NCBI RefSeq assembly: GCF_034424645.1 | Contig: NZ_CP139969.1 | Coordinates: 1,054,001-1,118,000, forward strand | Direction: 5' to 3' | Source: Bordetella avium | Lineage (GTDB): Bacteria > Pseudomonadota > Gammaproteobacteria > Burkholderiales > Burkholderiaceae_B | DNA: 64,000 nucleotides | Shown: piece after piece, positions 1 to 10,048 of the stretch | Layout: each line of letters starts with the position of its first letter | Numbering within the stretch: the stretch's first letter is position 1 | The notes under the pieces: model-generated | Told to the model about the DNA's origin: nothing | Databases searched by the model: none | The model's input: only the letters and a program-made list of their open reading frames with translations | Made by a program: the position numbers and the translations under genes

Positions 1-240
1 CCGTACTTCGAGCCCTAACCATTTCAGATCGGGCGGATTGGTTTCCAGCGTGGCAGGCCGGGTATCGGGATGCCAGGTTCGAAGCACGTAGTCGATATCG
101 TTGCGCGTGTAAGCGCTATAACGCGAGCGCATGAGATGCGCGGCGTCAGGTGCGGGAGTCTGTTGCCAGCGCTCGCAGCAAACGGTGTAGTCGGCACCGC
201 TGCCACAAGGGCAGGCGGTGTGGATCGGGGACTTCTTCAC
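1..240 (-). CDS. YchJ/UPF0225-like SEC-C motif protein (partial, C-terminus outside window)
   Basis: The frame starts with GTG at 240 and runs off the left edge after 80 codons. The N-terminus carries a SEC-C type zinc-binding motif: C10-P-C12-G-S-G followed by the pair C21-C22. The conserved stretch LMRSRYSAY and a later TWHPDTRP fit the YchJ (UPF0225) family, small proteins of unknown function in which a SEC-C motif precedes an NTF2-like fold. No ATG precedes the Cys motif, so GTG is the only sensible start. The gene begins two bases after the stop of the acetyltransferase-like gene at 243-515, so the two are probably co-transcribed. Its Shine-Dalgarno sequence is weak. Family assignment is firm from the motifs; the function is unknown. 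Confidence 0.8.
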   Translation of the reverse strand, partial: MKKSPIHTACPCGSGADYTVCCERWQQTPAPDAAHLMRSRYSAYTRNDIDYVLRTWHPDTRPATLETNPPDLKWLGLEVR

Positions 241-242
241 GG

Positions 243-515
243 TTAGCGCAGGAGATCGTTGTACTCAGGGTGGCGCTTGAAGAAGGCTGCGGCATAGCTG
301 CAGAGCGGGCGTACTTTCCAGCCACGCTCACGAGCGGTTTGCAGCGCGAATTCGGTGAGCTGGCCGGCGATGCTGCGCCCGCCCACCTCTGCAGGCACGC
401 CGGTATGCAAAATGGCCATGACGCCATCGCGAAGCTGGTAGTCCAGCACGCAGGCACGCCCGTCTACGATGAGTTCAAAACGGGCTTGCTCGGTCCGGTG
501 AGTAATTGAAGTCAT
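243..515 (-). CDS. Small GNAT-like N-acetyltransferase (COG2388/YidJ-type)
   Basis: This 90-residue protein is the size of the minimal single-domain GNAT relatives (Acetyltransf_CG type). The motif VPAEVGGRSIAGQLTEFAL in the middle matches the acetyl-CoA-binding turn of that family, and the C-terminal CSYAAAFFKRHPEY is its typical end. The start is ATG at 515. It lies two bases upstream of the YchJ-like gene and both probably form a short operon. These proteins are uncharacterised in most bacteria and no substrate can be named. Confidence 0.8.
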   Translation of the reverse strand: MTSITHRTEQARFELIVDGRACVLDYQLRDGVMAILHTGVPAEVGGRSIAGQLTEFALQTARERGWKVRPLCSYAAAFFKRHPEYNDLLR

Positions 516-776
516 GGTCTTTTCGCGCAGGCCTGAGATGCGGACATTTTGGCATGGATCTGCCCTGCTTGCTTATTCTTGCCGAGGTCAGGCTGCGGTC
601 ATTCGTGCATTTATGTCTGTCTACATCGTCGGTGGCGATCGCATGAGCGTAGCTCCAGCGCTGTGCGGTGATGGACGGTCGCACTAGGTGTCAATGCCAG
701 CTTGTTCCACCGCTCGTCGAGGGCTAAGGTGTCTGTCGTCCACCCCGTGTGCGGGGCGCTACAAAAGGAAGAGCTC

Positions 777-2168
777 GTGACAGAGATTTGGCGGTTGTCG
801 GCAGGTGAGGTGGCAGATGGTGTGTGGCGGGGCGAGTTTTCGGCCTTGGAGGCTGCCCAATCCGCCTTGAAACGGCTGGAGATGGTGAACCCGACGCTCA
901 ATGCGGTGGTCGACTTCGATCCTGAAGCCGTCTTGGCCGCCGCTCGGCAGTGCGATGCCAGGCGTGCCCGAGGCGATGCTCTGGGGCTGTTGGGGGGAGT
1001 GCCAGTCACGGTGAAGATCAATGTAGACCAGCAAGGGTTTGCTACGAGCAATGGGGTGCGCTTGCAACGGGATCTCATCGCGCAGCGTAACAGCCCGGTT
1101 GTCGATAATCTGCTGCGAGCCGGGGCGGTGATTCTGGGCCGCACGAATACGCCGGCATTTTCGCTGCGCTGGTTTACCGATAATCAGCTTTATGGCGCCA
1201 CCCGTAATCCTCGCAATGTGGCGTTGACGCCGGGCGGCTCGTCGGGCGGGGCCGCTTCGGCAGTGGCGGCGGGCATTGGCCATTTGGCGCACGGCACCGA
1301 TATCGCGGGCTCTATCCGCTATCCGGCATATGCTTGCGGTGTTCATGGCCTGCGTCCGTCATTGGGGCGAGTGCCGGCATTCAACGCGGCCTTGCCGGAA
1401 AGGGGCTTGGGCGGGCAGATTACGGCGGTATCGGGTCCCTTGGCCCGGCGCATCGCCGATGTACGCCTGGGCTTGCTGGCACTGGCGGCCCCCGATTCAC
1501 GAGACCCCTGGTATGTTCCCGCTCCCCTCGAGGGGCCTGGCTACGAGAGAAAGGCGGCGCTGTGGCTGCGCCCGGATGGGCTTGATATCGTGCCTGCGGT
1601 CGAAGACGCATTGCGGCAGGCGGCCGCGCGCTTGCGGGATGCGGGCTGGCAAGTCGACGAAATCGAACAAGGTCCGCCGATGCGTGAGGCGGCGCAACTA
1701 CAGCTACGTATGTGGCTCGCCGATGGTTATGAAGCCATGCTTGCAGCGGCCGAACGCGAGGAGGATGAGGGCGCATTGATTGCCCTGCGGGGGCAGGGCG
1801 AGGCCTTTCGCGGTCTGGATCTGTCCACGTATCAGGCGACGTTGACGCGACGAGCCACGCTGGTGCGCGACTGGCAGTGCTTTTTCGATACCTATCCGCT
1901 CATGCTGACCCCTGTGTCGGCCGAGCTGCCTTTTGCGGATGGCCTGGACAAGCAGGGGGAGGCGGCTTACCGGCGGGTATGGGAGGCGCAAATGACCCAG
2001 ATTGGCCTGCCCTTCATGGGTTTGCCTGGCCTTGCCGTGGCGACGGGCGAGGTAAAGGGCGCTCCCGTGGGCGTGCAGTTGCTGGCGGCGCGCTATCGTG
2101 AAGATATCTTGTTGGATGCCGGGCAATTGATCGAGGAGGCCGGCCCGCCAGTGAGCATAGCCGCCTAG
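777..2168 (+). CDS. Amidase signature family hydrolase
   Basis: This is a 463-residue amidase signature (AS) enzyme, which hydrolyses a carboxamide through a Ser-cisSer-Lys triad. Counting from GTG 777, Lys80 (in PVTVKINVD), Ser155 (in GGSSGG) and Ser179 (in IAGSIR) have the spacing of 75 and 24 residues seen in fatty acid amide hydrolase, so the catalytic set is complete. The start is the GTG because AAGGAAGAG lies just upstream; the frame stays open further 5-prime, to a TTG at 702 without a ribosome binding site. The family includes GatA, but this gene stands alone without gatB/gatC and is more likely a catabolic or detoxifying amidase. The substrate is unknown. It converges on the acetyltransferase gene, with four bases between the stops. 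Confidence 0.88.
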   Translation: MTEIWRLSAGEVADGVWRGEFSALEAAQSALKRLEMVNPTLNAVVDFDPEAVLAAARQCDARRARGDALGLLGGVPVTVKINVDQQGFATSNGVRLQRDLIAQRNSPVVDNLLRAGAVILGRTNTPAFSLRWFTDNQLYGATRNPRNVALTPGGSSGGAASAVAAGIGHLAHGTDIAGSIRYPAYACGVHGLRPSLGRVPAFNAALPERGLGGQITAVSGPLARRIADVRLGLLALAAPDSRDPWYVPAPLEGPGYERKAALWLRPDGLDIVPAVEDALRQAAARLRDAGWQVDEIEQGPPMREAAQLQLRMWLADGYEAMLAAAEREEDEGALIALRGQGEAFRGLDLSTYQATLTRRATLVRDWQCFFDTYPLMLTPVSAELPFADGLDKQGEAAYRRVWEAQMTQIGLPFMGLPGLAVATGEVKGAPVGVQLLAARYREDILLDAGQLIEEAGPPVSIAA

Positions 2169-2172
2169 AGCC

Positions 2173-2697
2173 TTAATCCTGCTGCTGCGCCCATTCTGGG
2201 CGCAGCACGGCCATGATGCCGGTATCCCAGCGCTCGTCGCCGACGCCGCTGGGAGTGGCAGACCGGCGCACGCCTTCCCATACAAAACCGAGGCTGCGAT
2301 AGACGCTGATGGCCCCGGTATTAAACGTGTAGACATTCAGTTCGACACGCTGAATCTCTGGGTGTGAGAAGGCGTGATCGATCAGTTGCCGCAGCATGAT
2401 CTTGGCCATGCCCTGGCCTCGCGCTTCAGGTGCGATCACGATGCGACCGAGCCGCGCATTGCCATCGTGCCATTCGAAGGCAAGTTGGCCGTGCCCGACG
2501 AGATCGCCGTTTTCTTCGGCCATCCAGCAGCGGCGGGCGGGATAATCGCCTTTGTTTTCAGCCAGCATGTTCTCGAATTGCGGCGCATCCAAGGGGTAGC
2601 GGACCAGCGAGCCGCCCCATTGCGCAGCGCCGCGCTGATCTGGGAGCCAACTGGCGAGCTGAACGAAATGGTCTAGACCGAAGGGGATGAGGCGCAT
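2173..2697 (-). CDS. GNAT family N-acetyltransferase (RimJ/RimL-like)
   Basis: This 174-residue protein has the GNAT acetyl-CoA-binding motif RIVIAPEARGQGMAKIML followed by LNVYTFNTGAISVYRSLGF, the usual motif A and motif B of acetyltransferases. The start is ATG at 2697, three bases past the stop of the small membrane protein at 2701-3090, which makes it the last gene of the leuS-lptE-holA-proA run. The acceptor substrate cannot be read from the sequence. Confidence 0.85.
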   Translation of the reverse strand: MRLIPFGLDHFVQLASWLPDQRGAAQWGGSLVRYPLDAPQFENMLAENKGDYPARRCWMAEENGDLVGHGQLAFEWHDGNARLGRIVIAPEARGQGMAKIMLRQLIDHAFSHPEIQRVELNVYTFNTGAISVYRSLGFVWEGVRRSATPSGVGDERWDTGIMAVLRPEWAQQQD

Positions 2698-2700
2698 GGT

Positions 2701-3090
2701 TTATCGACCGATCAGGACCATGGCCCACAGTGCCACCATGGCAATCAGGCCGACCCAGCATCCGCCCCAGAATCCAATGAGCGGCCATTTGACGTCCAGT
2801 GGGACTTGCTTGGGATCGACGTGTTTGAGTAGTTGATTGGCGTAACCTGCGACCCAGCGCTTGCCGCCTGGCATGGTCAGGCGCAGAAAATAGTCGAGAA
2901 AAATGGCGGCCTGGACAGAGAGGGGCTGCTGCCGGAAGGGGCGGTGTTCGAGCAGTGGGTGCTTCAGTACGGCATTGACGCGTGGTGCTTTCCAGAAGAA
3001 CAACACCAGGCCGCATAGCGTGCAGGTAATGAAGCACAGCACGAACAGGCTGAATACGAAGACGAAGGTCTGGGAGTAGAAGGCCGGCAT
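2701..3090 (-). CDS. Conserved hypothetical small membrane protein
   Basis: I do not recognise a named family for this 129-residue protein. It has one hydrophobic segment near the N-terminus (FVFVFSLFVLCFITCTLCGLV, with several Cys) and one or two near the C-terminus (WPLIGFWGGCWVGLIAMVAL), separated by a basic soluble stretch containing RLTMPGGKRW. I place the start at ATG 3090 rather than at an upstream start at 3135, because 3090 lies just after the proA stop at 3099 and the extension would overlap proA. The position between proA and an acetyltransferase suggests co-transcription but gives no function. Confidence 0.7.
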   Translation of the reverse strand: MPAFYSQTFVFVFSLFVLCFITCTLCGLVLFFWKAPRVNAVLKHPLLEHRPFRQQPLSVQAAIFLDYFLRLTMPGGKRWVAGYANQLLKHVDPKQVPLDVKWPLIGFWGGCWVGLIAMVALWAMVLIGR

Positions 3091-3098
3091 GGTGTGTG

Positions 3099-4358
3099 TT
3101 ATCCGCGGGTTTGGCCTTCGCCGGTTAATACCCATTTATAGGTGGTGAGCCCCTCTAGGCCAACCGGGCCACGGGCATGCAGGCGATTGGTGGAAATGCC
3201 GATTTCGGCGCCCAGACCATATTCGAAACCATCGGCGAAAACGGTGGGTAGGTTGACGTAGACCGAGCTAGAGTCCACTTCGCGCTGAAAACGCTGCGCT
3301 GCGGCGAGGTTTTCGGTGACGATGGCGTCGGTGTGGCCGGAACCCCAGCGGGCGATGTGTTCCATCGCCTGGTCCAGGTCATCCACGACACGCACTGCCA
3401 AGACGGGGCCGAGATACTCGGTTCCCCAATCCTCTTCGCTGGCGGCGGCCATGCCGGGCACGATGGCCTGACTGCGTTCGCAGCCACGCAGCTCGACGCC
3501 GTGCTCGATGAGTGCACGGGCGATGCGTGGCAATTGAGTAGGCGCGATTGCTCGATGCACGAGCAGGGTTTCCATCGAACCGCAGACGCTATAGCGGTAG
3601 GTCTTGGCGTTGAAGGCGATTTCCAGCGCACGATCCGGGTCGGCGGCGGCATCGATATAAACGTGACAATTGCCATCCAGGTGCTTGATGAGCGGTACGC
3701 GGGCTTCTTGCGCCAGACGGGCGATCAGCCCTTTACCGCCTCGGGGCACGATGACGTCGATGTGTTCGGTCATAGTGACCAGTTTGCCGACGGCGGCGCG
3801 ATCCGTGGTGCTAACCACCTGTACGGCAGCCGGAGGCAACTCAGCCGCCGCCAGTCCGGCTTGAACAATAGCGCCCAATGCAAGATTGGAGTGCAGGGCT
3901 TCGCTGCCGCCACGCAAAATCGTGGCATTGCCGGATTTCAGGCAAAGCGCCGCTGCGTCGATGGTCACGTTGGGCCGCGACTCGTAAATGATGCCGATCA
4001 CGCCCAGCGGCACCCGCATTTGCGCCACACGCATGCCATTGGGCCGTACTTGGGTCGGGCCCAGACTGCCGACCGGGTCGGGCAGCGCGGCAATCTGGCG
4101 CAGACCTTCGGCCATGAGCTGCACGCTGCGGTCAGAGAGCGTAAGCCGGTCTAGCAGTGCGGGTTCCAGGCCGTTGGCGCGAGCCGCCTCCAGGTCGAGC
4201 GCATTGGCGGCCTGCAAGGCGGCTTTACCGTCGATGATCAACTCGGCCATCGCCAAGAGCGCACGGTTCTTGGCGGTACCGCTGGCTCGCATCATGGCGC
4301 GGGAGGCCTGGCGGGCGTTTTCACCCAGGGTCAGCATGATTTGTTCGATCGAGGACAT
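3099..4358 (-). CDS. proA: Gamma-glutamyl phosphate reductase
   Basis: ProA reduces gamma-glutamyl phosphate to glutamate-5-semialdehyde with NADPH, the second step of proline synthesis in the cytoplasm. The 419 residues match the family length. The aldehyde-dehydrogenase-like catalytic cysteine is Cys259 in [14 protein letters not shown], and the conserved [18 protein letters not shown] lies near residues 115-132. The start is ATG 4358. It follows holA in the leuS-lptE-holA-proA order common in Burkholderiales. proB is not in the window. Confidence 0.97.
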   Translation of the reverse strand: MSSIEQIMLTLGENARQASRAMMRASGTAKNRALLAMAELIIDGKAALQAANALDLEAARANGLEPALLDRLTLSDRSVQLMAEGLRQIAALPDPVGSLGPTQVRPNGMRVAQMRVPLGVIGIIYESRPNVTIDAAALCLKSGNATILRGGSEALHSNLALGAIVQAGLAAAELPPAAVQVVSTTDRAAVGKLVTMTEHIDVIVPRGGKGLIARLAQEARVPLIKHLDGNCHVYIDAAADPDRALEIAFNAKTYRYSVCGSMETLLVHRAIAPTQLPRIARALIEHGVELRGCERSQAIVPGMAAASEEDWGTEYLGPVLAVRVVDDLDQAMEHIARWGSGHTDAIVTENLAAAQRFQREVDSSSVYVNLPTVFADGFEYGLGAEIGISTNRLHARGPVGLEGLTTYKWVLTGEGQTRG

Positions 4359-4386
4359 GACGGATTATCCGTTTCAGGTAAGGGGG

Positions 4387-5436
4387 TCAGCCACGCGCGC
4401 CCGCTGCGGCTACGCGCAGCGCCAAGCGTGTCATTTCTTCCCAGGGGTCAGACAGGCGCCCGGGTACGCTCAAGCCTTTGATCAGCCGGTCGACTTCGTG
4501 AGCGTGTTGTACCGCAGCAGGCCAGGCTTGAGGCGGCACACGACCCAAGGCCTGCAGGGCCAGGCGTTCGTGCGCACCGAATATGCGCAGGCGGCGCATC
4601 AGGGCGCCGACATCCTGCTTTTGTTGACGGGCCTGGGCAATGCGCGCCAGCAAGCGGATTTCTTCGCCGACTGCCCAGAGAACCAGGGGCAGGGCTTCGC
4701 CTTCTGCGCGCAGGCCGTCGAGCATGCGCACGGTGCGGCCGATATCGCCTGCCAGCATGGCGTCGCGCAAGCCGAAGACATCGTAGCGGGCGACGTTGAG
4801 CACGGCACGCTCGACGTCGTCAGCGGCCAGCTCACCCTCGGGGTAGAGCAGGCCGAGTTTGAGGATTTCCTGGTGTGCCGCGAGCAGATTGCCTTCGACC
4901 TTGTCGGCCATCCATTGCAAGGTAGCACCGTCTACGCGCTGATTCTGGCGCGCCAGCCGGGCGCCGATCCAGGCCGGCAGGCGGGCGCGTTCGATGGTGG
5001 GAATCTCGGCGATCACGCCGCTGCGAGCCAGCGCCAGCGCCCATTTAGATTCGCGCGTGGCGCGGTCCAGTCGCGGCAAAGAGACGACGACCAGTGTCTC
5101 GGCCTGGGTCTGCCGCCCGGCCTGCTCGGCCAGGCGGATGAGGGTGTCGGCGCCGGTTTTACCGGGTTTGCCTGTGGGGATTTTGATCTCGAGGAGGCTG
5201 CGGTCGCCGAATAGCGATACGGTCTGTGTTGCCGCGAGTACGGCGCTCCAGTCGCCCCGCGCGTCCATGACCAGGGTGGTACGGTCGGTATAGCCGGCCT
5301 GGCGGGCAGCGGCGCGCAGAGCGTCACCGGCCTCGATGACCAGCAGCGGTTCGTCGCCAGAGAGCGTGTAGAGCCCCGCCAGCGGTCCGCGCCGCAGATG
5401 ATCGAGCAGGCCGTCTCCGTCCAGGTGTTGCGCCAT
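4387..5436 (-). CDS. holA: DNA polymerase III subunit delta
   Basis: HolA (delta, 349 residues) opens the beta sliding clamp as part of the clamp-loader complex. Characteristic features are the N-terminal GPLAGLYTLSGDEPLLV (the family's Y-L-x-G-(D/E)-E-P-L region) and the helical collar domain with IRLLARIAQAR near the C-terminus. Its ATG at 5436 overlaps the TAA of lptE (TAATG), so translation of the two is coupled. The neighbourhood (lptE upstream, proA downstream) is the usual one for this lineage. Confidence 0.95.
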   Translation of the reverse strand: MAQHLDGDGLLDHLRRGPLAGLYTLSGDEPLLVIEAGDALRAAARQAGYTDRTTLVMDARGDWSAVLAATQTVSLFGDRSLLEIKIPTGKPGKTGADTLIRLAEQAGRQTQAETLVVVSLPRLDRATRESKWALALARSGVIAEIPTIERARLPAWIGARLARQNQRVDGATLQWMADKVEGNLLAAHQEILKLGLLYPEGELAADDVERAVLNVARYDVFGLRDAMLAGDIGRTVRMLDGLRAEGEALPLVLWAVGEEIRLLARIAQARQQKQDVGALMRRLRIFGAHERLALQALGRVPPQAWPAAVQHAHEVDRLIKGLSVPGRLSDPWEEMTRLALRVAAAGARG

Positions 5437-6119
5437 TACTCAGGTTGTACGGGCAGGCCCGGCGTGATGTTGGGCGTATTCCAGGGGGCCGGCGTGTTGC
5501 GCTGATCGGTACGCTCGTTCGGGTTGTAGAGCGGTGTTTCTTCCAGCACGTCGTCCTTGGTTTTTTCCAGACGGTCCATGGTCAAGAAGACGTCGGGCGC
5601 CGTCATGCGGCGCACGATGCGGCTGACCAGCGTTTGCTGCATGTATTCATACAGCACTTCGATCTGTGACTGCTTGGCTTGCACTACGCCATCGTCGTAA
5701 GGCATGTCGCGATAGATGGTGTAGGTGGTGTCTGGAATGATGGCCCGTCCGCTGGGATCGATCACGCGGAAGGTAAACACCAGGCCCAGCTCGTATTCTT
5801 CGACGCGGCCTTGGGCGTTCAGGGCTACGTCACGCAGGCTGCGTGAGTTTTGCACCTGTTGCAGATTGGCCGCCGCAATCTTGGGATCATTGACGATGCG
5901 CGTGCCGGGCGAGGCAGCGCGGATGGCACGGCGTACGTCGGCGCCAAAGCGCGTGTTGTCAGGGATGCCCACATAGAGCGTTTTGAAGGGCAGGGGGGTT
6001 TCCCCCTGCATTTTGAAGCCGCAGGCGCTCAGGAGCATGACCGAAGCCAGGCCCGCGGCCTTGAGCCAGCGTGATCCTTTGGAAAACGGCAGGAAAAGCC
6101 CGGCGAGGTTCATGCGCAT
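5436..6119 (-). CDS. lptE: LPS-assembly lipoprotein LptE
   Basis: LptE is the outer-membrane lipoprotein that plugs the LptD barrel and helps insert lipopolysaccharide. The N-terminus has a signal peptide ending in a lipobox, VMLLSACGF, so the mature protein starts at a lipidated Cys. The 227 residues, the GFKMQGETPLPFKTLYV start of the mature domain and the position between leuS and holA all agree with LptE. The first ATG is at 6119, with a second in-frame ATG two codons later at 6113; either would give a working signal peptide. It overlaps holA by one base. Confidence 0.93.
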   Translation of the reverse strand: MRMNLAGLFLPFSKGSRWLKAAGLASVMLLSACGFKMQGETPLPFKTLYVGIPDNTRFGADVRRAIRAASPGTRIVNDPKIAAANLQQVQNSRSLRDVALNAQGRVEEYELGLVFTFRVIDPSGRAIIPDTTYTIYRDMPYDDGVVQAKQSQIEVLYEYMQQTLVSRIVRRMTAPDVFLTMDRLEKTKDDVLEETPLYNPNERTDQRNTPAPWNTPNITPGLPVQPE

Positions 6120-6124
6120 CCTTA

Positions 6125-8782
6125 TCAGCCTACGACGTTGACCAGCTTGCCCGGAACCACGATCACACGCTTGGGCGGACGGCCCTCCAGGAAGCGGGCA
6201 ACCTCTTCCTGGGCCACGGCGATCTTTTCGATATCTTCTTTGGCGGCCTGGGCGGCGACCCGGATGGCTCCGCGCAGCTTGCCGTTGACCTGGAGCATAA
6301 GCTCGATTTCGTCAGCGATCAGCGCGGCCTCGTCGACATGCGGCCAGGGCGCGTCGAGCAGGTCGCCAAGCTTGGCAGCGTAGCCCAGGTCACGCCAGAT
6401 ATGCCAAGTGACATGCGGTACAACCGGATACAGCACGCGCAGCAACAGGCCCAGGCCTTCGGCGATGGCGGCATCGGCGGCCGGACCTTCGGGCAATTGG
6501 GCATTGTCGATGGCGTTGAGCATCTTCATGCTGGCCGATACGACGGTGTTGTACTGGATGCGTTGGTAGTCGTATTCGGCTTGCTTGAGCAGGCCGTAGA
6601 GCTCGCGGCGCAAATCCTTGACCGGCGCGGGCGCGTCTTGCCAGGCATAGCCCGAGGCCAGGCCCCGGGCGACGGCTGCACGGCGGTCATAGGCCAGCGC
6701 CCAGAGGCGGCGCAGGAAGCGGTTGGCGCCATCAACGCCCGAGTCAGACCACTCAAGGGTCTGTTCCGGGGGGCTAGCGAACATCACGAACAAGCGCGCG
6801 GTATCGGCACCCAGCGTGTCGATCAGCGATTGCGGATCGACACCGTTGTTCTTCGACTTGGACATGGTGCCTACGCCGCCGTAGGTGATTTCCGAGCCGT
6901 CGGATTTCAGTCGGGCGCCGACGATGGCTCCCTTGGCGTCGTAGATGTTTTCGACTTCTTCGGGCCAGAAATACTCGATCCCTCCTTGCGGAGTACGGCG
7001 CGAGTAGATGTGGTTGAGCACCATGCCCTGGCACAGCAGGCGGGTGAAGGGTTCGTCGAACTTGAGCATGCCCAGGTCACGCATGACCTTGGTCCAGAAA
7101 CGTGCGTAGAGCAGATGCAGCACTGCATGCTCGATACCGCCGATGTACTGGTCCATTGGCATCCAGTAATCGTTGCGTTTGTCGACCATGGCCTGATCGT
7201 TGCCCGGGGAGGTGTAGCGCATGAAGTACCAGGACGAATCCACAAAGGTGTCCATGGTGTCGGTTTCTCGGCGCGCTGGCTTGCCGCAAGCGGGGCAGGA
7301 GCACGAGAGGAAGGCTTCATTTTTGGCCAGCGGATTGCCCGAACCGTCCGGGATGAGGTCATCTGGCAGCACGACCGGCAGGTCTTGCTCGGGCACGGGC
7401 ACGGGGCCGCAATCCTGGCAGTGGATGATGGGGATAGGCGTGCCCCAGTAGCGCTGGCGAGAAATGCCCCAGTCACGCAGGCGGTAAGTGGTTTGCTTCT
7501 CGCCCAGACCCAGGGCGTTCAGATCGGCGGCGATGGCGTCGACGGCTTCGGCGGTGCTCAAGCCGTCATACTTGCCGGAATTGATGGTGCGGCCGGTTTG
7601 CTTGTCGCCGTACCATTCTTGCCAGGCTTGGTCGGAGTAGGTCTTGCCTTCCTGGGCAATGACCTGGCGGATGGTCAGGCCATATTTGCGAGCAAACGCG
7701 AAGTCGCGTTCGTCATGGGCGGGTACGCCCATGACGGCGCCGTCACCGTAGCTCATGAGCACGTAGTTGCCGACCCACAGATCGACTGCCTGACCGGTGA
7801 GCGGATGCTTGACGCTCAGGCCGGTGGGCATGCCTTCTTTTTCACGAGTGGCGATTTCTGCTTCGGTCGTGCCGCCGAGTTTGCATTGCTCGATGAAGGT
7901 GGCCAGAGCAGGATTGTTGCGTGCTGCCAGGGTCGCCAAAGGATGTTCCGGCGCTACGGCGCAGAAGGTCACGCCCATGACGGTGTCGGCGCGCGTCGTG
8001 AACACGAACAGTTTGCCATCCTGGATGAGCTGGCCGTTTTCATCTTTGATGTCATGCGGGAAGGCAAGGCGTACGCCTTCGGACTTGCCGATCCAGTTTT
8101 CCTGCATGACGCGCACGCGTTCCGGCCAGCCTGGCAGGCCGTTTTTGACCTGATCGAGCAGTTCGTCGGCGTAGTCGGTGATGCGCAGGTAATAACCTGG
8201 GATTTCGCGTTTTTCAACGGGGGCGCCGGAACGCCAGCCGCGTCCGTCGATGACCTGTTCGTTGGCCAGCACGGTCTGGTCGACCGGGTCCCAATTGACG
8301 ACCTGGGTTTTGCGGTAGGCGATACCCTTTTCGAGCATCTTCAGGAACAGCCACTGGTTCCATTTGTAATAAGCGGGATCGCAGGCGCACATCTCGCGTG
8401 ACCAGTCGATCGCCAGACCCATCGCCTTCATCTGCTTTTTCATGTAGGCGATGTTGTCGTAGGTCCATTTGGCGGGCGGCACCTTGGACTTAATGGCTGC
8501 GTTTTCCGCAGGCATGCCGAAAGCGTCCCAGCCCATCGGCATCAGCACGTTGTAGCCGCGCATGCGCAGCTGGCGCGCCATCATGTCGTTGATCGTGTAG
8601 TTGCGCACGTGGCCCATGTGTAGCTTGCCGCTGGGGTAGGGCAGCATGGAGCAAGCATAGAACTTCGGCTTTTCCGAGCCGTCCGCATTTTTGGCGGATT
8701 CATGGACGAGATAAGCGTCACGGGCCTGCCAGTCTTGTTGGGCAGCCGCCTCGACGAGGTTGGGTTGGTAGCGTTCCTGCAT
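6125..8782 (-). CDS. leuS: Leucine--tRNA ligase
   Basis: LeuRS charges tRNA-Leu with leucine. The protein has 885 residues, with the class I HIGH motif as HMGH at residues 55-58 in [16 protein letters not shown] and the KMSKS motif as TMSKSKNN in the last third. The CP1 editing domain lies between the two halves, and a zinc-binding Cys cluster (CQDC, later CSCPAC) is visible. The start is ATG 8782. It heads the lptE-holA-proA operon and ends five bases before lptE. A TATAAT box on the minus strand at 8839-8844 may serve it. Confidence 0.98.
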   Translation of the reverse strand: MQERYQPNLVEAAAQQDWQARDAYLVHESAKNADGSEKPKFYACSMLPYPSGKLHMGHVRNYTINDMMARQLRMRGYNVLMPMGWDAFGMPAENAAIKSKVPPAKWTYDNIAYMKKQMKAMGLAIDWSREMCACDPAYYKWNQWLFLKMLEKGIAYRKTQVVNWDPVDQTVLANEQVIDGRGWRSGAPVEKREIPGYYLRITDYADELLDQVKNGLPGWPERVRVMQENWIGKSEGVRLAFPHDIKDENGQLIQDGKLFVFTTRADTVMGVTFCAVAPEHPLATLAARNNPALATFIEQCKLGGTTEAEIATREKEGMPTGLSVKHPLTGQAVDLWVGNYVLMSYGDGAVMGVPAHDERDFAFARKYGLTIRQVIAQEGKTYSDQAWQEWYGDKQTGRTINSGKYDGLSTAEAVDAIAADLNALGLGEKQTTYRLRDWGISRQRYWGTPIPIIHCQDCGPVPVPEQDLPVVLPDDLIPDGSGNPLAKNEAFLSCSCPACGKPARRETDTMDTFVDSSWYFMRYTSPGNDQAMVDKRNDYWMPMDQYIGGIEHAVLHLLYARFWTKVMRDLGMLKFDEPFTRLLCQGMVLNHIYSRRTPQGGIEYFWPEEVENIYDAKGAIVGARLKSDGSEITYGGVGTMSKSKNNGVDPQSLIDTLGADTARLFVMFASPPEQTLEWSDSGVDGANRFLRRLWALAYDRRAAVARGLASGYAWQDAPAPVKDLRRELYGLLKQAEYDYQRIQYNTVVSASMKMLNAIDNAQLPEGPAADAAIAEGLGLLLRVLYPVVPHVTWHIWRDLGYAAKLGDLLDAPWPHVDEAALIADEIELMLQVNGKLRGAIRVAAQAAKEDIEKIAVAQEEVARFLEGRPPKRVIVVPGKLVNVVG

Positions 8783-8807
8783 GGACTCGTGCGAAAAGAG
8801 GGTGGGT

Positions 8808-8826
8808 GCGCCCGGTGAGCGGGCGC
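8808..8826 (-). other. GC-rich hairpin in the leuS leader
   Basis: GCGCCCG and CGGGCGC pair perfectly across a five-base loop. The element lies between the stop of the MFS gene at 8858 and the leuS start at 8782, in the would-be leader of leuS. No U-run follows, so it is either a weak terminator for the upstream genes or a leader structure. The role is unproven. Confidence 0.4.
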
Positions 8827-8838
8827 TCGAAACCTTAG

Positions 8839-8844
8839 ATTATA
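8839..8844 (-). promoter_or_regulatory. Candidate -10 box of the leuS operon
   Basis: A perfect TATAAT reads on the minus strand about 55 bases before the leuS ATG and just downstream of the MFS stop. A convincing -35 box at the right spacing is not visible, so only the -10 element is supported. Confidence 0.4.
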
Positions 8845-8857
8845 GGAGGTGCGACGC

Positions 8858-10048
8858 TCAGGAGGGTGAGGGCGGGTTTCCGGGGATGCGCGCACTCGGT
8901 GCGAACTTGCCATAAGCCAGGGCAATGAGGCCGATCGCGGCGCCCGCGCCTGTCACGCCATACCAGCCCCAATGCTCATAAATCCAGGCCGATGCGAGCG
9001 ATCCGGCAGCGCCGCCAATAAAGTAAGAGGTCATATATCCTGCGGTCAGACGGCTGCGGGCTTCCGGGCGCAGACGATAGACGGAGCTTTGGTTGGTGAC
9101 ATGTACGCCCTGGATGGCCATGTCCTGGATCAGGATGCCAATGAGCAGCGGAATCACGGCGTGGGCTCCCCACGCGACCAGACCCCAGGAGCCCAACAGC
9201 AGCAGCAGTCCGGCGATGGTTGCGCGGTTGCCCAGCCCCTGATCCGCCATGCGGCCGAAACGGCGGGCAGCGTAGGCGCCCATGACGCCGGCAAGACCAA
9301 ACAGGCCTATGGTGGTTGGGTTGTAGTCGTAGGGCGGGTTCGAGAGCAGGAATGTGAGCGGTGTCCAGAGCATGCTGAAGCAGGCGAAGATCAACGCGCC
9401 GATCAGGGATCTGGCGCGCAGCAGCGGCTCGTCCCGGTAAAGATGCAGAATGGTTAGCAACAGGCGGGGGTAGCTCAGTCTGGTATCGCCGCGGTGATCG
9501 GGCAGGATGCGCCACAGTACGGCCGACATGAGCAGCATCAAGCCAGCGGCGACCCAATAAACGGTGCGCCAGCCGCCGAGGTCAGCCAGCGCGCCAGCGA
9601 CCGTCCGGGCCAGCAGAATGCCTAGCAGCAGGCCGCTCATCAAGGTGCCGACGATGCGGCCGCGTTGAGCCGGTTCGGCAAGAGAGGCGCCAAAGGGCAC
9701 CAGTACTTGGGCCACGACCGACAGCACGCCGGTCAGGAATGTGCCCAGCATCAGCCAGCCGATGCCGGGTGCGTTGGCCGAGATCAACAGGCCGCCGGCG
9801 GATAAGGCCGTCATGAAGACGATGAGGCGGCGCCGTTCGACCATGTCGCCCAGCGGGACGAGCAGCACGAGACCGATCGCGTAACTCAGTTGGGCGACGG
9901 TAACGATGCTGCCCATGATGGCATGGGAAGCCTGGAATTGCTCGCCGATAATTTGCAGCAGGGGCTGGGCGTAATAGTTGCTGGCCACGGCCAGGCCGGT
10001 GGCCACCGACATCAGGAAAACCATGGTCGGGGTAAGTCGGGTGGTCAA
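8858..10048 (-). CDS. MFS transporter (DHA1-type drug exporter)
   Basis: This major facilitator protein of 396 residues has about twelve membrane segments. The first loop carries LGDMVERRRLI, a variant of the MFS motif after helix 2. Early helices are rich in small residues (VATGLAVASNYYAQPLLQ), as in the YgaY-like exporters. The probable start is TTG 10048: it overlaps the stop of the MarR gene (TTGA) and has GGAGGA nine bases upstream inside the MarR coding end, while the next ATG at 10024 has no such site. Coupling to a MarR regulator suggests that a compound sensed by that repressor is exported; the substrate is unknown. Confidence 0.85.
   Translation of the reverse strand: MTTRLTPTMVFLMSVATGLAVASNYYAQPLLQIIGEQFQASHAIMGSIVTVAQLSYAIGLVLLVPLGDMVERRRLIVFMTALSAGGLLISANAPGIGWLMLGTFLTGVLSVVAQVLVPFGASLAEPAQRGRIVGTLMSGLLLGILLARTVAGALADLGGWRTVYWVAAGLMLLMSAVLWRILPDHRGDTRLSYPRLLLTILHLYRDEPLLRARSLIGALIFACFSMLWTPLTFLLSNPPYDYNPTTIGLFGLAGVMGAYAARRFGRMADQGLGNRATIAGLLLLLGSWGLVAWGAHAVIPLLIGILIQDMAIQGVHVTNQSSVYRLRPEARSRLTAGYMTSYFIGGAAGSLASAWIYEHWGWYGVTGAGAAIGLIALAYGKFAPSARIPGNPPSPS

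Noticed and set aside
6071-8401. A 776-codon open frame on plus across leuS
   Set aside because: It is antisense to leuS, which has complete synthetase motifs. Long antisense frames are common in GC-rich genes, and this one shows no domain.
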